Position numbers and translations under genes: made by a program
From: Stenotrophomonas maltophilia
GTDB lineage: Bacteria; Pseudomonadota; Gammaproteobacteria; Xanthomonadales; Xanthomonadaceae
DNA length: 64,000 bases
Direction: 5' to 3'
Assembly: GCF_001676385.1 (NCBI RefSeq)
Contig: NZ_LYVJ01000013.1
Location: forward strand, 1 to 64,000
Notes under the pieces: generated by a model
Told to the model about the DNA's origin: nothing
Database searches by the model: none
The model's input: the letters and a program-made list of their open reading frames with translations, nothing else
Part shown: positions 9,473-18,638 of the stretch, in pieces
Layout of the letters: every line of letters begins with the position of its first letter
How positions within the stretch are numbered: the stretch's first letter is position 1

Positions 9473-9533
9473 GTGCCGACCGTTGGTCGGCACTCCCTTG
9501 AACGGGTAGGTGCCGACTGTTGGTCGGCACTCC
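9469..9533. repeat. two tandem REP units
   Basis: Two near-identical units, GTAGGTGCCGACCGTTGGTC at 9469 and GTAGGTGCCGACTGTTGGTC at 9506, each end TCGGCACTCC. The first overlaps the transglycosylase stop codon. The single C/T difference keeps the stem paired through G-T. Confidence 0.85.
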
Positions 9534-9655
9534 TTGCAAAGAGCGTTGTGTGGCGCGCGACGGTTCCGCTACACTCGCCCATGATTCAATGCGGCTCTGG
9601 CCCCCACCGGACCGCTGGCAGCCTTAAAGCTACCTAATCAATATCGGAGTGCCGG

Positions 9656-10276
9656 ATGGCCAACGATGGGGTACACGATCCAGTCAACACCGGACGTCGG
9701 CGTTTTCTTTCTGCCACCACAGCCGTGGTGGGTGCCGTCGGCGTCGGATTCACCGCCGTTCCTTTCATCAAATCCTGGAACCCCAGTGCCCGCGCCAAGC
9801 TTGCCGGCGCACCGGTGGTGGCCGACATCAGCGCCCTGCAGGAAGGCCAACGCCTGATCGTGGAATGGCGCGGCCAGCCGATCTGGATCGTCAAGCGGTC
9901 CAAGGCCATCCTTGATGCGCTGCACGGGCTGGATGGCCGCCTGAAGGATCCCGAGTCCGGCGAGAAGGACCAGCAGCCGGATTACGTGCTGAAGCAGAAC
10001 CCCGAACTGCGTTCGATCAAGCCGGAGATCTCGGTACTGGTCGGCCTGTGCACCCACCTGGGCTGCTCGCCGGAAATGGTGGCCGAAATCCGGCCCGAGC
10101 CCTACGATCCGCAGTGGAAGGGGGGCTATTTCTGCCCCTGCCACAAATCGCGCTTCGACATGTCCGGCCGCGTCTTCAAGGACGTGCCGGCGCCCATCAA
10201 CCTGAAGGTGCCCGCGCACCACTACCAGGACGACAACACCATCATCATCGGTGTCGATCCGCAGGGGGCTGCCTGA
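9656..10276 (+). CDS. petA: ubiquinol-cytochrome c reductase, Rieske iron-sulfur subunit
   Basis: This is the Rieske subunit of the bc1 complex, which passes electrons from ubiquinol to cytochrome c1. The 206-residue protein begins with a twin-arginine-type signal/anchor (GRRRFLSATTAVVGAVGV, residues 13-30). It has the two Rieske boxes CTHLGC and CPCH: Cys132/His134 and Cys160/His163 would bind the 2Fe-2S cluster, and Cys137/Cys162 would form the disulfide. It is the first gene of petABC and overlaps petB by one base (TGATG). GGAG is placed about 8 bases before the ATG. Confidence 0.97.
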   Translation: MANDGVHDPVNTGRRRFLSATTAVVGAVGVGFTAVPFIKSWNPSARAKLAGAPVVADISALQEGQRLIVEWRGQPIWIVKRSKAILDALHGLDGRLKDPESGEKDQQPDYVLKQNPELRSIKPEISVLVGLCTHLGCSPEMVAEIRPEPYDPQWKGGYFCPCHKSRFDMSGRVFKDVPAPINLKVPAHHYQDDNTIIIGVDPQGAA

Positions 10277-11535
10277 TGGCCAATATCCTCAGCCGTACCG
10301 CCAGCGGCGTCGCCGACTGGGTCAACGCCCGCGCGCCGGGCCTGATGCCGGTCTACCGCAAGCACGTCAGCGAGTACTACGCGCCGAAGAACTTCAACCT
10401 CTGGTACTACTTCGGCTCGCTGGCACTGCTGGTGCTGGTCAACCAGATCGTCACCGGCATCTTCCTGACGATGCATTACAAGACCAGCGCCGCCGAGGCG
10501 TTCGGCTCCATCGAATACATCATGCGTGACGTGGAGTGGGGCTGGCTGATCCGCTACATGCACTCCACCGGCGCATCGCTGTTCTTCATCGTGGTCTACC
10601 TGCACATGTTCCGCGGCCTGCTGTATGGCAGCTACCAGAAGCCGCGCGAGCTGGTGTGGATCCTCGGCATGCTGATCTACCTGGTGCTGATGGCCGAGGC
10701 CTTCATGGGCTACGTGCTGCCGTGGGGCCAGATGTCGTTCTGGGGCGCCAAGGTGATCATCTCGCTGTTCGGCGCGATACCGGTGATCGGCAACGGCCTG
10801 ACCGAATGGATCATGGGTGACTACCTGCCCAGTGATGCCACGCTCAACCGTTTCTTCGCGCTGCATGTCATCGCGTTGCCGCTGGTGCTGCTGCTGCTGG
10901 TGGTGCTGCACCTGGGTGCGCTGCACGAAGTGGGCTCGAACAATCCCGATGGCGTGGAGATCAAGAAAGGGCCGAAGGGCAACCGCTGGTCGCCGAACGC
11001 GCCGGCCGACGGCATTCCGTTCCACCCGTACTACACGCTCAAGGACGGTGTTGGCGCCGGCTTCCTGCTGGTCATCGCCGCCTTCATCATCTTCTTCGCA
11101 CCGGGTTTTGGCGGCCTGTTCCTGGAACACGACAACTTCACAGAAGCCAACCGCCTGGTCACTCCGGAGCACATCAAGCCCGTCTGGTACTACACGCCGT
11201 ACTACGCGATGTTGCGCGTGGTGCCGAACAAGCTCGGCGGCGTGCTGGTGATGTTCTCGGCCATCGCGATCCTGTTCCTGGTGCCGTGGCTGGACAAGGC
11301 CCGGGTGAAGTCGGTGCGTTACCGCGGCTGGATCTCGAAGGTAATGCTGGGCGTGCTGGCGGTGTGCTTTGTCTGGCTGGGCGTGATCGGCTCCGGGCCC
11401 GGCACCGACGTGCATGAAACCTACATCGGGCGGGTGCTGACCTTCCTGTACTTCGCGTTCTTCATCACCATGCCGCTATGGACAAGGTTGGACAAGACCA
11501 AGCCGGTACCGGAGAGGGTGACCACGCATGACTGA
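10276..11535 (+). CDS. petB: cytochrome b of the bc1 complex
   Basis: A 419-residue integral membrane subunit carrying the two b hemes and the quinone sites. The heme ligands fall in RYMHSTG / VYLHMFRG and FALHVIALP / VLHLGALHE, and the Qo-site PEWY-like region is seen as KPVWYYTPYYA. About eight membrane segments are visible. The true start is the ATG at 10276 (MANILSRTASG), overlapping the petA stop; the frame upstream is a shadow of petA. It overlaps petC by 8 bases. Confidence 0.97.
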   Translation: MANILSRTASGVADWVNARAPGLMPVYRKHVSEYYAPKNFNLWYYFGSLALLVLVNQIVTGIFLTMHYKTSAAEAFGSIEYIMRDVEWGWLIRYMHSTGASLFFIVVYLHMFRGLLYGSYQKPRELVWILGMLIYLVLMAEAFMGYVLPWGQMSFWGAKVIISLFGAIPVIGNGLTEWIMGDYLPSDATLNRFFALHVIALPLVLLLLVVLHLGALHEVGSNNPDGVEIKKGPKGNRWSPNAPADGIPFHPYYTLKDGVGAGFLLVIAAFIIFFAPGFGGLFLEHDNFTEANRLVTPEHIKPVWYYTPYYAMLRVVPNKLGGVLVMFSAIAILFLVPWLDKARVKSVRYRGWISKVMLGVLAVCFVWLGVIGSGPGTDVHETYIGRVLTFLYFAFFITMPLWTRLDKTKPVPERVTTHD

Positions 11536-12277
11536 GCGCTGGATGGTCCGGCTGGCCCTGGCGGCCACCCTGATGCTGGGCAGTTTCCTGGCCTCCGCCG
11601 CCGAGAGCGGCACCAAGCTGCTGCAGGCCGGCAACGACCTCGGTGACCGCGCATCGCTGCAGCGCGGCGCGCAGCTGTACATGAACTACTGCTCCGGCTG
11701 CCATGCGCTGAAGTACCTGCGCTATTCGCGGATGGCGCAGGACCTGGGGCTGAGCGAGGAAGAGGTGATGAACAACCTCAACTTCACCGGCTCGGCGATC
11801 GGCGAACCGGTCCCGGTGGCGATGCCCAGGGAAAACGCGGAGAAGTGGTTCGGCAAGATGCCGCCGGACCTCAGCCTGATCTCGCGGGTGCGCGGCAGTG
11901 ATTGGGTCTACACCTACCTCAAGTCGTTCTACCTGGACAGCAGCCGGCCGCTGGGCTGGAACAACGCGCTGTTCGCCAATGCCTCCATGCCCAACCCGTT
12001 GTGGGAGATGCAGGGCCTGCAACATGCCGTGCACGGCAAGGCCGAAGGCCCGGGCATGGACCCGCCGGTGACCGGGTTGCGCATCGAGACACCGGGATCG
12101 GTGGACCCCGGCCAGTACGACCAGGCGGTGCGCGACATCACCAACTTCCTGGAGTACGCCGGTGAACCGGCCGCTCTCAAGCGCCAGCAGCTGGGCGTCT
12201 GGGTCATCCTGTTCCTGGCCCTGCTGACCTTCCTGCTGTATCTGCTGAAGAAGGAATACTGGAAGGACGTTCACTGA
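11528..12277 (+). CDS. petC: cytochrome c1 of the bc1 complex
   Basis: A 249-residue membrane-anchored c-type cytochrome that takes electrons from the Rieske protein. It has a cleavable signal peptide (residues 1-24, ending ASAAES) and one heme motif CSGCH (Cys55, Cys58, His59). The axial methionine is in the region NASMPNPLWEM, and a C-terminal membrane helix ends KKEYWKDVH. It is the last gene of petABC. sspA and sspB follow downstream, as in other gamma- and betaproteobacteria. Confidence 0.97.
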   Translation: MTERWMVRLALAATLMLGSFLASAAESGTKLLQAGNDLGDRASLQRGAQLYMNYCSGCHALKYLRYSRMAQDLGLSEEEVMNNLNFTGSAIGEPVPVAMPRENAEKWFGKMPPDLSLISRVRGSDWVYTYLKSFYLDSSRPLGWNNALFANASMPNPLWEMQGLQHAVHGKAEGPGMDPPVTGLRIETPGSVDPGQYDQAVRDITNFLEYAGEPAALKRQQLGVWVILFLALLTFLLYLLKKEYWKDVH

Positions 12278-12411
12278 TTCTGCCGCCGATCATCGCGCGG
12301 GCCTATTGGCTTTTGTGATGGCCGGTTGCACACTCGGGGAGGAGTCGACCGCTGGCACGGTGCCAGCGGCGCCGATGCGGCAGGCGGTCTCCTGTCGTGG
12401 GAGAGCCTTTG

Positions 12412-13046
12412 ATGGCGGCGAGCGTACGCATGCGCAATACACTGACGCTGTTTTCCTCGAACGACGACGTGCTGTGCCACCGTGTACGCCTGGCCTGGCA
12501 GCCAAGGGCGTCACCTACGACTTTGTTCCGGTTGATCCACAGAATCCGCCCGAAGACCTGATCGACCTCAATCCGTACCACTCGGTGCCGACCCTGGTCG
12601 AGCGCGAACTGGTGTTGTACGCCGCCTCGGTGGTCAGCGAGTACCTGGACGAGCGCTATCCGCATCCGCCGCTGATGCCGGTCGACCCGCTGTCGCGTGC
12701 GCGCATCCGGCTGGCCATGCTGCGCATCGAGCATGACTGGGTGCCCCAGGTCCAGGCCATCCAGCTGGGCAACAAGACCCAGGCCGAGGCCGGACGCAAG
12801 CGCCTGAAGGAACTGCTGACCGCGTCGCTGCCGCTGTTCAAGGCCAGCAAGTTCTTCCTCAACCCGGAAATGAGCCTGGCCGATTGCGCGATGGCGCCGA
12901 TCATCTGGCGCCTGCAGTCGCTGGATGTGCCGCTGCCGAAGGACGGCAAGGCGATCGAGGACTACGGCAACCGCATCTTCCGCCATCCGGGGTTTGTCCG
13001 GAGCCTGACCGAGCAGGAAAAGAAGCTGCGCGACCTGCCGGCCTGA
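12412..13046 (+). pseudogene. sspA: sspA, stringent starvation protein A, with a one-base frameshift
   Basis: SspA is a GST-fold RNA-polymerase-associated regulator. The first 28 codons from the ATG at 12412 read MAASVRMRNTLTLFSSNDDV then LCHRVRL, the normal SspA start. The frame then fails in TGGCCTGG (12491-12498). One frame over it resumes as LAAKGVTYDFVPVDPQNPPE and runs to the stop at 13046. Restoring one missing base gives an intact 211-residue SspA, the usual length. The rest, including HSVPTLVERELVLYAA and a GST C-terminal domain, is well conserved. Either the base was lost in sequencing or the gene is genuinely broken. The following sspB is intact. A truncated 246-residue frame from 12306 is not the native protein. 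Confidence 0.82.
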
Positions 13047-13130
13047 TCCAGGCAGGCGCCAACCGTCTGCGTGCCGACCGGCGTGCAGGCGATTCGCCCC
13101 GGCAGCGCGCCGGGCGCGTACACTTCACGC

Positions 13131-13583
13131 ATGACCGAAGACTTCTTCCACATGACCAGCCACCGCCCGTACCTGCTGCGGGCGCTGGTGGAATGGATCA
13201 ACGACAACCAGCTGACCCCGCACATCCTGGTCGACGCCGGCGTCCCCGGCGTGCAGGTCCCGCCTTCGGCGGTCAAGGATGGCCGGGTCGTGCTCAACAT
13301 CGCCGAACGCGCTGTCGTCCGGCTGATGATCGACAACGAGATGGTCAGCTTCTCGGCCCGCTTCTCCGGCACCAGCTATCCGGTGCAGGTGCCGATCAGC
13401 GCCGTGCTGGCCGTCTACGCCCGCGAGACCGGGCAGGGCATGGCCTTGCCGGATGACATTCCGGGCAGCGAAAGCGCACCGGCCAGCGACGAGCTGCTGC
13501 ACGACGAAGGCACCCCGCCGGACGATACGCCGCCGGCCAGTCCGCCGCCGAAGGGCCGCCCGAACCTGCGCGTGGTCAAGTAA
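13131..13583 (+). CDS. sspB: ClpXP adaptor SspB
   Basis: SspB delivers ssrA-tagged proteins to the ClpXP protease. The 150-residue protein has the conserved core (PYLLRALVEWINDNQLTPHI, VPISAVLAVYARETGQGM). An acidic, proline-rich linker and the C-terminal ClpX-binding peptide RPNLRVVK complete it. The start at 13131 (MTEDFFHMTS) fits the family; upstream codons are not native. It lies 84 bp after sspA and is followed by a strong terminator. Confidence 0.95.
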   Translation: MTEDFFHMTSHRPYLLRALVEWINDNQLTPHILVDAGVPGVQVPPSAVKDGRVVLNIAERAVVRLMIDNEMVSFSARFSGTSYPVQVPISAVLAVYARETGQGMALPDDIPGSESAPASDELLHDEGTPPDDTPPASPPPKGRPNLRVVK

Positions 13584-13591
13584 CCATTCCG

Positions 13592-13619
13592 ACGCCGCCC
13601 TCGATGGGCGGCGTTTTTC
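13592..13619 (+). terminator. rho-independent terminator after sspB
   Basis: The perfect nine-pair stem ACGCCGCCC / GGGCGGCGT with loop TCGAT is followed by a T-run from 13614. It starts 8 bases after the sspB stop. Confidence 0.9.
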
Positions 13620-13633
13620 TTTGCCCGTCTGGC

Positions 13634-13660
13634 GGTGGGTGCCGACCGTTGGTCGGCACA
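13634..13660. repeat. REP unit
   Basis: One copy of GGTGGGTGCCGACCGTTGGT continuing CGGCACA, the same palindrome as the array at 5071-5226. It lies between the convergent sspB and DUF3301 genes. Confidence 0.8.
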
Positions 13661-13670
13661 TCTTCAAACC

Positions 13671-14021
13671 CTAGACATCCTCCGCATCGCCCACATCCGG
13701 CCGGATCTGGCTGATCCGCGCTGCACCGGGGCCGGTGAACGAGATCAACTGGTCGCCGCGCAGGACCATGCGGCCCACGTGGCGATCGATGCCGTCGTAG
13801 GAATACTCGAACTTGAAAGTGCGCTCAAAGCCCAGCCGGCCATCCTCGCCGCGCGAAAGGCGCAGGCCGGTGGCATGCACCGCCTGGTCCAGCCACTGCA
13901 CGTCGGCGGCGCGGCAGGCATTGCGGCCGAGCTCCACCGCGCGCTCGGCGGCCGAACGCGCGGCATTCCAGAAGAAATAGATGATTCCGCCGGCAATCAG
14001 CAACAGCAGCAGGGTGGGCAT
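13671..14021 (-). CDS. DUF3301 family membrane protein
   Basis: A 116-residue protein with one N-terminal membrane helix (MPTLLLLLIAGGIIYFFWNA) and a small soluble domain. That domain contains ACRAADVQWLDQAV, LRLSRGEDGRLGFERTF and FEYSYDG, features of the DUF3301 family of unknown function. The ATG at 14021 puts the helix at the N-terminus, and a start at 14051 is less likely. No functional partner is evident. Confidence 0.8.
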   Translation of the reverse strand: MPTLLLLLIAGGIIYFFWNAARSAAERAVELGRNACRAADVQWLDQAVHATGLRLSRGEDGRLGFERTFKFEYSYDGIDRHVGRMVLRGDQLISFTGPGAARISQIRPDVGDAEDV

Positions 14022-14088
14022 GGCGTCAGCCGTCAGCAGTCGATCCCGCAAAGATGGCGGCGAACGCGCGCTGGTTCAAGCGCTGGAT

Positions 14089-15090
14089 TCATCGCCGCGA
14101 TGACGGATCGCCAGGTATCGGCTGCGTGGGCGCGGTGGTCGGTTGGGGCGCGGGGCCAGGTTGCATCGGCGTTGCCGTGGGCGAGGGCCTCAGCAGCGGT
14201 GAGGTGGCTGTCAGCTGCAGCAGGGCCGCCCAGTCCTGGCGGTTGAAGCTGCATTCGTCCTCGCGCCCGGGCGTGCAGCTGGGGTCGACGCCGGTGCTGT
14301 TGCGTTCGCGCGCCGGCGGCAGCTTGATCAATCCGGTGCGGTCCAGCGGCAGCAGCCGCATCGCCACCGTGTTCATCACGTTGCCACCTACCAGGTACAG
14401 GGTCTGGTCGCCGCCAAGGTTGGCCGCCACCACGACTTCGCAATGGGATTTCCAGTGGCCCACCGAGCCGTTGCCCAGCGCCTGCACCAGCCCGTTGTAG
14501 CTGAGCGTGCTGCTGCGATCGCGCAGGAAACACAGCAGATCGCCGGGCGCGGGTTTGGCCGTGGCCGGATCGGCCAGCCGGTACGGCAGGCCCGAAGGTC
14601 CGCCCTGGTACGCGGCCCGGATGTAGTCGATGTGGCGCGGCGACGTGTTGAAGCCGGGAACGCCGGCCTGAACCATCACCCAGGAAATGAAGGCCGCCGA
14701 CCACGGGTTGTCGACCAGGAACGCGCGGCAGTCGCTGTCGGTATAGCGCGTGCCCAGCGGTGCCAGGCAACTGCTGGCGCCGGCGATGCTGCCCATTGCG
14801 TTGAGCGTGCCGCTGTTGCGCCAGTAGCCGGCCACGCGCTGCCAGGCGATCAGTCCGTTGTCCGCCAGGTGATCGCTTTCGGCTTCGGTGAGGCTGAGGC
14901 TGGCGGCGCGGCCATCGCGATCGATGAAGGGGCGGAACCACAGCCGGTGCTCGTTGCAGGCGGTATTGCGGATGGCCACCGCCAACGGGCTCAGGCCGAA
15001 GCGGGGTGGCACATCGCAGGCCTCCGCAGCGGCTGCGGACAAGGGGGCAGCCGCCAGCAGCAGGCAGGCAGGCAAGAGCATCCGGCGCAT
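14089..15090 (-). CDS. secreted DUF2272 protein (NlpC/P60-like fold)
   Basis: A 333-residue exported protein with a signal peptide (residues 1-22, cut near AAAAEA). It has a DUF2272-like domain: PWSAAFISWVMVQAGV, then PRHIDYI, KPAPGDLLCF, WKSHCEVVV and YLVGGNV. That arrangement resembles an NlpC/P60 or CHAP-type cysteine hydrolase fold, but the catalytic Cys is not at the usual site (NPWSAAFIS has Ser in place of Cys), so peptidase activity is doubtful. The last 35 residues are a Pro/Thr-rich tail. The family has no settled function. Confidence 0.72.
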   Translation of the reverse strand: MRRMLLPACLLLAAAPLSAAAAEACDVPPRFGLSPLAVAIRNTACNEHRLWFRPFIDRDGRAASLSLTEAESDHLADNGLIAWQRVAGYWRNSGTLNAMGSIAGASSCLAPLGTRYTDSDCRAFLVDNPWSAAFISWVMVQAGVPGFNTSPRHIDYIRAAYQGGPSGLPYRLADPATAKPAPGDLLCFLRDRSSTLSYNGLVQALGNGSVGHWKSHCEVVVAANLGGDQTLYLVGGNVMNTVAMRLLPLDRTGLIKLPPARERNSTGVDPSCTPGREDECSFNRQDWAALLQLTATSPLLRPSPTATPMQPGPAPQPTTAPTQPIPGDPSSRR

Positions 15091-15166
15091 GCGCGGCTCC
15101 TGTGGGGGGATGGTTGCAGCGTCGCAGAGGCTGGCGTAGCCGAGCCGTGAAGGCGTCCCGGGTCGT

Positions 15167-15257
15167 GTAGAGCCGAGCCTACGCTCGGCTCATCGCGCAA
15201 AGCGCGTGCAGGACGCGCCGCAGATCGAGAAGCAGCCGAGCGTAGGCTCGGCTCTAC
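15167..15257. repeat. SMAG repeat pair, inverted
   Basis: GTAGAGCCGAGCCTACGCTC at 15167 and the inverted copy ending GGCTCGGCTCTAC at 15257, about 43 bp apart. A partial copy (GTAGCCGAGCCG) lies at 15136. They sit between the DUF2272 gene promoter side and the end of nadC. Confidence 0.85.
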
Positions 15258-15272
15258 AAGGTCCCGCAGGCC

Positions 15273-16124
15273 TCAACCCGGCGGCGGGCCCAGCTTCAAC
15301 GACAGGTCGATGGCCTGCACGTGCTTGGTCAGCCCACCGATGGAGATGCAGTCCACGCCATCCTCGGCGATCGAGCGCAGGCCGCCGAGGCCCACGCTGC
15401 CGGACACTTCCAGCGGAATTCTGCCGGCAGTGACCCGCACCGCCTCGCGGCGCAGGTCCGGGCTGAAGTCATCCAGCAGGATGCGTTCGCAACCTGCTTC
15501 CAGCGCCTGCCGCAGCTGGGCCAGGTCTTCGACCTCGACCACCAGCGGCAACTGCGGCCACTGCCGGCGTGCGGCGGCCACCGCCGCGGCCAGCGAACCG
15601 GCGGCGCGGATGTGGTTCTCCTTCAGCATGACCGTGTCGTACAGCCCGAAGCGATGGTTCTCGCCACCGCCGCAGCGCACTGCGTACTTCTGCGCCAGGC
15701 GCAGGCCGGGCAGCGTCTTGCGGGTGTCGAGGATGCGCGTGCCGGTGCCGGCCACCGCCGCAACGTAGCGCGCGGTGGTGGTAGCGGTGCCCGACAACGT
15801 CTGCAGGAAGTTCAGCGACGTGCGCTCGGCGCTGACCAGGCTGCGGCTGCGGCCGTGCAGCAGGGCCAGCACGGTACCGGCGGTGACCGCCTCTCCCTCG
15901 GCGACGCGCCATTCGATGCGCACCTCGGGATCAAGGGCGCGATGGGTGGCATCGAACCAGGGACGGCCAGCGATCACCGCATCCTGCTTGCACAGCAGAT
16001 ACGCGCTGTCGGCCTGATCGGGGAGCAGGGCGGCCGTCACGTCGCCGCTGCCCAGGTCCTCGGCCAGCGCACGTGCGACATCGGCGGCGACCACGGCCGC
16101 ATCGGGCGCCGGGAGCATGCTCAT
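15273..16124 (-). CDS. nadC: nicotinate-nucleotide pyrophosphorylase (quinolinate PRTase)
   Basis: NadC makes nicotinate mononucleotide from quinolinate and PRPP in de novo NAD synthesis. The 283-residue protein shows the N-terminal EDLGSGDVTA segment and the active-site stretch RKTLPGLRLAQKYAVRCGGG followed by NHR. HILKENHI-type (VMLKENHIRAAG) and EVEDLAQ metal/phosphate residues are also present. The start at 16124 overlaps the stop of the Trm112-like gene by 4 bases, so the two are co-transcribed. Confidence 0.95.
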   Translation of the reverse strand: MSMLPAPDAAVVAADVARALAEDLGSGDVTAALLPDQADSAYLLCKQDAVIAGRPWFDATHRALDPEVRIEWRVAEGEAVTAGTVLALLHGRSRSLVSAERTSLNFLQTLSGTATTTARYVAAVAGTGTRILDTRKTLPGLRLAQKYAVRCGGGENHRFGLYDTVMLKENHIRAAGSLAAAVAAARRQWPQLPLVVEVEDLAQLRQALEAGCERILLDDFSPDLRREAVRVTAGRIPLEVSGSVGLGGLRSIAEDGVDCISIGGLTKHVQAIDLSLKLGPPPG

Positions 16125-16390
16125 GCGGCCGGGAAGTCGGCGATCTGAGCGGTGGGAATGGCTTCCTCGGCCAGCAGCACCGGGATGCCATCATCCACCC
16201 GGAACACCTGCTTGCGGTCGCGGGTGACCAGCGCCTCGCGCAGCGGCTGCGCCAGCGGGTTGCCATCGGCCTTGTTCACTGCACCGGCGGAAATGGCCTT
16301 GTTGAGGGCTTCAAGGCCCTTGCCATCCAGCAGGCACAGGGGCTGGCGGGTGTCCGGTGACACCAGCAGGTCGAGCAGCTTGCGATCCAT
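16121..16390 (-). CDS. Trm112/YcaR-like small protein
   Basis: An 89-residue protein of the Trm112 family. The core MDRKLLDLLVSPDTRQPLCL and the C-terminal GIPVLL motif are typical of YcaR, a zinc-ribbon-derived protein that activates methyltransferases in other organisms. Here the zinc-binding cysteines are missing (only one Cys), as in many bacterial members. In Xanthomonads the middle is longer than E. coli YcaR by about 30 residues. It is followed by nadC with a 4-base overlap and is divergent from purE. Confidence 0.82.
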   Translation of the reverse strand: MDRKLLDLLVSPDTRQPLCLLDGKGLEALNKAISAGAVNKADGNPLAQPLREALVTRDRKQVFRVDDGIPVLLAEEAIPTAQIADFPAA

Positions 16391-16448
16391 GGTTCTTCGT
16401 CTTGCGTGGAAGACGGCTAGAATACGTCTTTAAGGCAGGTGACGGCCA

Positions 16449-16952
16449 ATGACCCCCAACCCGATCGCGCCGCTCGTCGGCATCGTCATGGGTTCCCGTT
16501 CCGACTGGGAAACCATGCAGCACGCGGCCCAGAAGCTTGAAGCCCTGGGCGTTCCGTTCGAAGTGAAGGTAGTGTCCGCGCACCGGACGCCGGATGTGTT
16601 GTTCAGCTACGCCGAGCAGGCGGGCCCGCGTGGCCTGCGCGCGATCATCGCCGGTGCCGGCGGAGCCGCCCATCTGCCCGGCATGATCGCGGCCAAGACG
16701 GCCGTGCCGGTGCTGGGCGTGCCGGTGCAGTCCAAGGCCCTCAACGGCATGGATTCGCTGCTGTCGATCGTGCAGATGCCGGCGGGCATCCCAGTGGCGA
16801 CCTTTGCCATCGGCAACGCGGGCGCCTCCAATGCCGCGCTGTTTGCTGCGGCGATGCTGGCCCACGAGCAGCCGGCGGTCGGCCAGGCGCTGGATGCATT
16901 CCGGGCGCGCCAGACCGAAGATGTGATGGCCCACGACGACCCGCGCCGATGA
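16449..16952 (+). CDS. purE: N5-carboxyaminoimidazole ribonucleotide mutase
   Basis: PurE converts N5-CAIR to CAIR in purine synthesis. The 167-residue protein has [28 protein letters not shown] and PVQSKALNG, the full class I PurE signature. It overlaps purK by 4 bases. The promoter side is divergent from the Trm112 gene and holds a good -10 hexamer TAGAAT at 16418-16423. Confidence 0.97.
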   Translation: MTPNPIAPLVGIVMGSRSDWETMQHAAQKLEALGVPFEVKVVSAHRTPDVLFSYAEQAGPRGLRAIIAGAGGAAHLPGMIAAKTAVPVLGVPVQSKALNGMDSLLSIVQMPAGIPVATFAIGNAGASNAALFAAAMLAHEQPAVGQALDAFRARQTEDVMAHDDPRR

Positions 16953-18097
16953 GCAGGACCGTCGGCATCCTGGGAGGCGGCCAGCTCGCCCGCATGATGG
17001 TCCTGGCCGGTGCGCCGCTGGGGCTGCGTTTCGAACTGTACGACCCGGCAGCCGACGCCTGCAGCGGCCCGCTGGCGCCGCTCACCGTCGGTGCCTTCGA
17101 CGATCGCCAGGCCCTGGCGGACTTCGCCGCCAAGGTCGATGTGGTCACCTTCGATTTCGAGAACGTGCCCGCCGACAGCGCGCAGTTCCTGGCCGACCGC
17201 GTGCCGGTCTATCCGCCGCCGGCCGCGCTGGCCGTGGCCCAGGACCGCCTGAGCGAAAAGACCCTGTTCCAGCAGCTGGGCATTCCGCTGCCGGCCTTCG
17301 CCGACATCCGCAGCCGTGACGAGCTGGCGGCGAAGGCCGCCGAGTTCGGCCTGCCGTGCATCCTCAAGACCCGTCGCCTCGGTTACGACGGCAAGGGCCA
17401 GTTCCGCCTGCGCAGCGAGGCGGATATCGATGCCGCGTGGGATGCGCTGGGCGCGCAGGTCGAGCGTACCGGCCTGATCCTCGAAGGTTTCGTGGCCTTC
17501 CAGCGCGAGGTCAGCGTGGTTGCGGTGCGTGGCCGCGATGGCAGCTTCGAGGCCTGGCCGGTCACCGGCAACTGGCATGTCGACGGCGTGCTCTCGGCCA
17601 GCGTGGCCCCGGCGGTGCTGTCGGTCGCCGAGCGCGATGCCGCGATCGGGTACGCCCGCCGTATCGCCGAACATCTCCAGTACGTCGGGGTGTTCGCACT
17701 GGAACTGTTCTGCCGCGATGGCGAGCTACTGGCCAACGAAATGGCGCCGCGCGTGCACAACTCCGGCCACTGGACCATCGAAGGCAGCGAGACCTCGCAG
17801 TTCGAGAACCATCTGCGCGCGGTGCTGGGCCTGCCACTGGGCAGCACCCGCATGCTCGGCCACGCCTGCATGCTGAACTGGCTGGGGGCGATGCCCGATC
17901 CGGCGCCGGTGCTGGGCCAGGCCAGCGGCCACTGGCACGACTACGGCAAGCAGCCGCGCGAGGGCCGCAAGGTCGGCCACGCCACGCTGCGCGACGACGA
18001 TGCCGCGGCGCTGGCCGATGCACTGGACCAGGTCGGCCTGGAGCTGGATCGCCAGGCCCAGGTGGCGCCGGCGGTACACGCGCTGCGCAACCGCTGA
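16949..18097 (+). CDS. purK: N5-carboxyaminoimidazole ribonucleotide synthase
   Basis: An ATP-grasp enzyme that carboxylates AIR to N5-CAIR, the substrate of PurE. The 382-residue protein has the N-terminal [12 protein letters not shown] motif, ATP-grasp segments ([30 protein letters not shown]) and metal-binding [20 protein letters not shown]. The length is normal. The start ATG overlaps the purE stop. Confidence 0.97.
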   Translation: MSRTVGILGGGQLARMMVLAGAPLGLRFELYDPAADACSGPLAPLTVGAFDDRQALADFAAKVDVVTFDFENVPADSAQFLADRVPVYPPPAALAVAQDRLSEKTLFQQLGIPLPAFADIRSRDELAAKAAEFGLPCILKTRRLGYDGKGQFRLRSEADIDAAWDALGAQVERTGLILEGFVAFQREVSVVAVRGRDGSFEAWPVTGNWHVDGVLSASVAPAVLSVAERDAAIGYARRIAEHLQYVGVFALELFCRDGELLANEMAPRVHNSGHWTIEGSETSQFENHLRAVLGLPLGSTRMLGHACMLNWLGAMPDPAPVLGQASGHWHDYGKQPREGRKVGHATLRDDDAAALADALDQVGLELDRQAQVAPAVHALRNR

Positions 18098-18223
18098 CCC
18101 CGGCGCGTGCCGGCCAACCGCCGGCACATCCCTGCATGCCTGCAACGGTGTGGCGCGCCGGTGCAGGCATCGGTGCAACATTCCCGGTGGTAGCGTGGAG
18201 CTCCTCTCACAGGAGTCACGACG

Positions 18224-18565
18224 ATGCTCGACTGGAATGCCTACCGCCAGGAACTGAAGGGCCGCATCGGCGAGCTCGGCAAGCTCTCGCCGGACACGAT
18301 CAAGGGCTACGCCACCCTCGCCAATGCCGGCGCGCAGACCCATCACCTGGATGCGAAGACCCGTGAGCTGATCGCGCTGGCAGTGGCAGTCACGACCCGC
18401 TGCGACGGCTGCATCACCGTGCATGTGGACGCTGCGCTGAAGCAGGGGGCCAGCCGCGAGGAAATCGCCGAGGCGCTGGGCGTAGCGGTGTCGCTCAATG
18501 CCGGCGCGGCGCTGGTGTATTCGGCGCGGGTGATGGATGCCGTGGCCGCGCACGAGAACGCGTGA
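18224..18565 (+). CDS. carboxymuconolactone decarboxylase / AhpD-like protein
   Basis: A 113-residue, all-helical AhpD-fold protein. It has the redox motif CDGCITVH, in which CxxC plus the downstream His forms the proton-relay centre used by AhpD-type peroxidases, so a thiol-based antioxidant role is likely. A CAGGAG ribosome site precedes the ATG by 8 bases. It is monocistronic and followed by SMAG repeats. sodB lies next to it on the opposite strand, consistent with oxidative-stress context but not proof. Confidence 0.88.
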   Translation: MLDWNAYRQELKGRIGELGKLSPDTIKGYATLANAGAQTHHLDAKTRELIALAVAVTTRCDGCITVHVDAALKQGASREEIAEALGVAVSLNAGAALVYSARVMDAVAAHENA

Positions 18566-18575
18566 AACTTGATCT

Positions 18576-18632
18576 GTAGCCGAGCCCATGCTCGGCTGCT
18601 GTCCGGCCAGCCGAGCATGGGCTCGGCTCTAC
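18576..18632. repeat. SMAG repeat pair, inverted, tightly spaced
   Basis: GTAGCCGAGCCCATGCTCGG at 18576 and an inverted unit ending GGGCTCGGCTCTAC at 18632, separated by about 11 bp. The pair could form one long cruciform. It lies between convergent AhpD-like and sodB genes. Confidence 0.85.
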
Positions 18633-18638
18633 GGGGCG

